NCBI GenBank assembly: GCA_021776755.1
Contig: JAJFFI010000103.1
Coordinates: 1-5,750 of the forward strand
From: Alphaproteobacteria bacterium
GTDB taxonomy: Bacteria; Pseudomonadota; Alphaproteobacteria; JAJFFI01
Direction: 5' to 3'
DNA length: 5,750 nucleotides
The position numbers were made by a program, and so were the translations under genes. Positions 4,723 to 5,750 of this stretch are shown here, piece by piece. Every line of letters begins with the position of its first letter. Position 1 is the stretch's first letter. The notes under the pieces are model-generated. The model worked only from the letters and a program-made list of their open reading frames with translations, made no database searches and was not told where the DNA came from.

Positions 4723-5750
4723 CTACTGGCCGACCGTGGTCTGGTCGCCCTGGGTGGGCTTTTTCTTGGTTTTCGACTTGCTGGCCTTGGGGTTCACGAC
4801 TTCGCCGGGCGTGGCGCCGGCGGTCTGGCCCGAGGATGAGCCGGCGGCACCCGGCGGAACCTTACGGACGTTGGCAGCACCCTCGCGGGCGGACGTGTCG
4901 CCGGCTTCCCCGCCTGTCAACGCTCCGGCGGTGGAGCCGGCGGTGGAGCCGGATCCGGCGGCGTTCTTCTCGGCTTCCTTGCGGGTGACCCCGGCCGGTG
5001 CGCCGGTGGTGCCGGCGGCACCGGTCGCCGCCTCGCTGGAGCCGCCTCCCGTGGCGCCCGCCGCACCCGAACCCGCGGTTGCGTTGGTGGCCGAAATGCC
5101 CGCGTCGTCCGCGAACGGATTGCCGAACACATAAAGCCCGCCGGCCGCACCACCCGCCAGCAACATGGCGATCAGCAGCATCGGCACCAGCGTGCGCCCG
5201 AACATCGCCTCCTTGGTCGCGACCGCGTCGTACGGCGTGATTACGACGACCGTCGTGTTGTCCTGCCCGCGCCGGTGCTTCTTGTCGACCGCCGCCACCA
5301 GCTCGGTTGCGACCGCCTCGGAGGTCGCCGACGGATCGCGCGCCGCAATCGTGCGGATTTCTTCCTCGCTCAGCGTCTCAAGCCCGTCGCTCGCGATGAT
5401 CAGACGGTCGCCGGGTTTGAACTCGACGGCCGCTTCGGATTCATCGACCAGCGACAGCTCGTCGCCGACCATTGCCGAGCGGAGCGCATTCCGCTGCGGA
5501 TGGTGGACGGCATCTTCCTCGGTCATCTCGCCCGCTTCGACCTGCATCTGCAGGAGCGGCGCCATCGAGTGATCTTCGTTGAGCCGGCGGAGCTTGCCCT
5601 CGCGCAGCAGCCACATGGGGGAGTCGCCGACGCTGATCCAGCGCACGCCATCGGCCGAGATATCGACCGCGACGACCGTGCAGCCCATGCCTTCAAGCTC
5701 TTCGTTGGCGGCGCCGTCCTCGCCGATGCGGGCGTTGCCGTCCTCGAGTG
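4723..5750 (-). CDS. Second membrane-anchored PP2C-family Ser/Thr protein phosphatase, 5' end beyond the window
   Basis: The frame stays open to the window edge at 5750; upstream of the internal ATG at 5688 it still reads GNARIGEDGAANEELEGMGCT, the conserved segment before the central PP2C strands, so 5688 is not the start. The N-terminal part with the first metal motif (DGMGG) is missing. Numbered from Met 5688, visible motifs are VGDSPMWLL (Asp22), NEDHS (39-41), ASDGLE (Asp101) and GQDNTTVVVI (Asp143). One membrane helix follows (about 166-188), then a tail of about 130 residues rich in Ala, Gly, Thr and Ser that ends with a lysine cluster (KSKTKKK). The phosphatase should face the cytoplasm and the tail the periplasm. 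It resembles the PP2C at 2582-3544 in plan, and both end in Gly-Gln and TAG, but sequences differ considerably. It is the most upstream gene seen in the block. Confidence 0.93.
   Translation of the reverse strand, partial: LEDGNARIGEDGAANEELEGMGCTVVAVDISADGVRWISVGDSPMWLLREGKLRRLNEDHSMAPLLQMQVEAGEMTEEDAVHHPQRNALRSAMVGDELSLVDESEAAVEFKPGDRLIIASDGLETLSEEEIRTIAARDPSATSEAVATELVAAVDKKHRRGQDNTTVVVITPYDAVATKEAMFGRTLVPMLLIAMLLAGGAAGGLYVFGNPFADDAGISATNATAGSGAAGATGGGSSEAATGAAGTTGAPAGVTRKEAEKNAAGSGSTAGSTAGALTGGEAGDTSAREGAANVRKVPPGAAGSSSGQTAGATPGEVVNPKASKSKTKKKPTQGDQTTVGQ
4925..4960 (-). repeat. 12-nt tandem repeat in the phosphatase tail
   Basis: CCGGCGGTGGAG is repeated exactly at 4925-4936 and 4937-4948, with a degenerate third copy at 4949-4960. 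On the coding strand the exact copies give Ser-Thr-Ala-Gly repeats in the low-complexity periplasmic tail of the upstream PP2C. Slippage here would change tail length in frame by four residues. Confidence 0.6.

Noticed and set aside
5686..5688. ATG 5688 as the start of the upstream PP2C gene
   Set aside because: The frame continues to the window edge with PP2C-like sequence, and half of the catalytic domain would be missing from such a start.
992..5750. Type VI secretion phospho-regulatory set or tellurite-resistance VWA set
   Set aside because: PP2C and FHA domains fit either, but no secretion-system, TerD-like or TerC-like gene is visible, and the protease-FHA fusion does not belong to those sets as I know them.

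Overview
This is a GC-rich bacterial window. Its base composition, densely packed genes and palindromic spacer repeats suggest a proteobacterium, probably an alphaproteobacterium and possibly a sphingomonad. No rRNA or other marker gene is present, so that placement is tentative.

Layout. The left end (1-802, + strand) is the C-terminal three quarters of a zinc-type MDR dehydrogenase / quinone oxidoreductase, cut by the window edge. A spacer of about 190 bp (803-991) follows, filled with short palindromic repeats of a dispersed, REP-like type. It separates the dehydrogenase from a convergent block of four minus-strand genes that fills the rest of the window. In transcription order these are: a PP2C-type Ser/Thr phosphatase with a C-terminal membrane anchor (4723 to beyond 5750, 5' end missing); a 201-bp spacer; a von Willebrand factor A (VWA) protein with one N-terminal membrane helix and an alanine-rich coiled coil (3625-4521); an 80-bp spacer; a second membrane-anchored PP2C phosphatase (2582-3544); and, 9 nt later, a trypsin-like serine protease joined through a membrane helix to a C-terminal FHA domain (992-2572).

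How the genes may work together. Charge distribution places both phosphatase domains and the FHA domain in the cytoplasm, and the VWA domain and the protease domain outside the inner membrane. Read together, the block looks like a trans-envelope phospho-signalling module: cytoplasmic Ser/Thr phosphorylation, removed by the PP2Cs and read by FHA, coupled to a periplasmic VWA protein and a periplasmic protease. No Ser/Thr kinase lies in the window; if the model is right, one should lie upstream (beyond 5750). The VWA protein's membrane helix carries an Asp placed as in MotB/ExbD/ZorB-type proton-channel subunits, which raises the possibility of an ion-driven partner, also not in the window. Domain identities are well supported by motifs; the idea of a single system is inference.

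No tRNA, rRNA, CRISPR array, insertion sequence or phage gene was seen.
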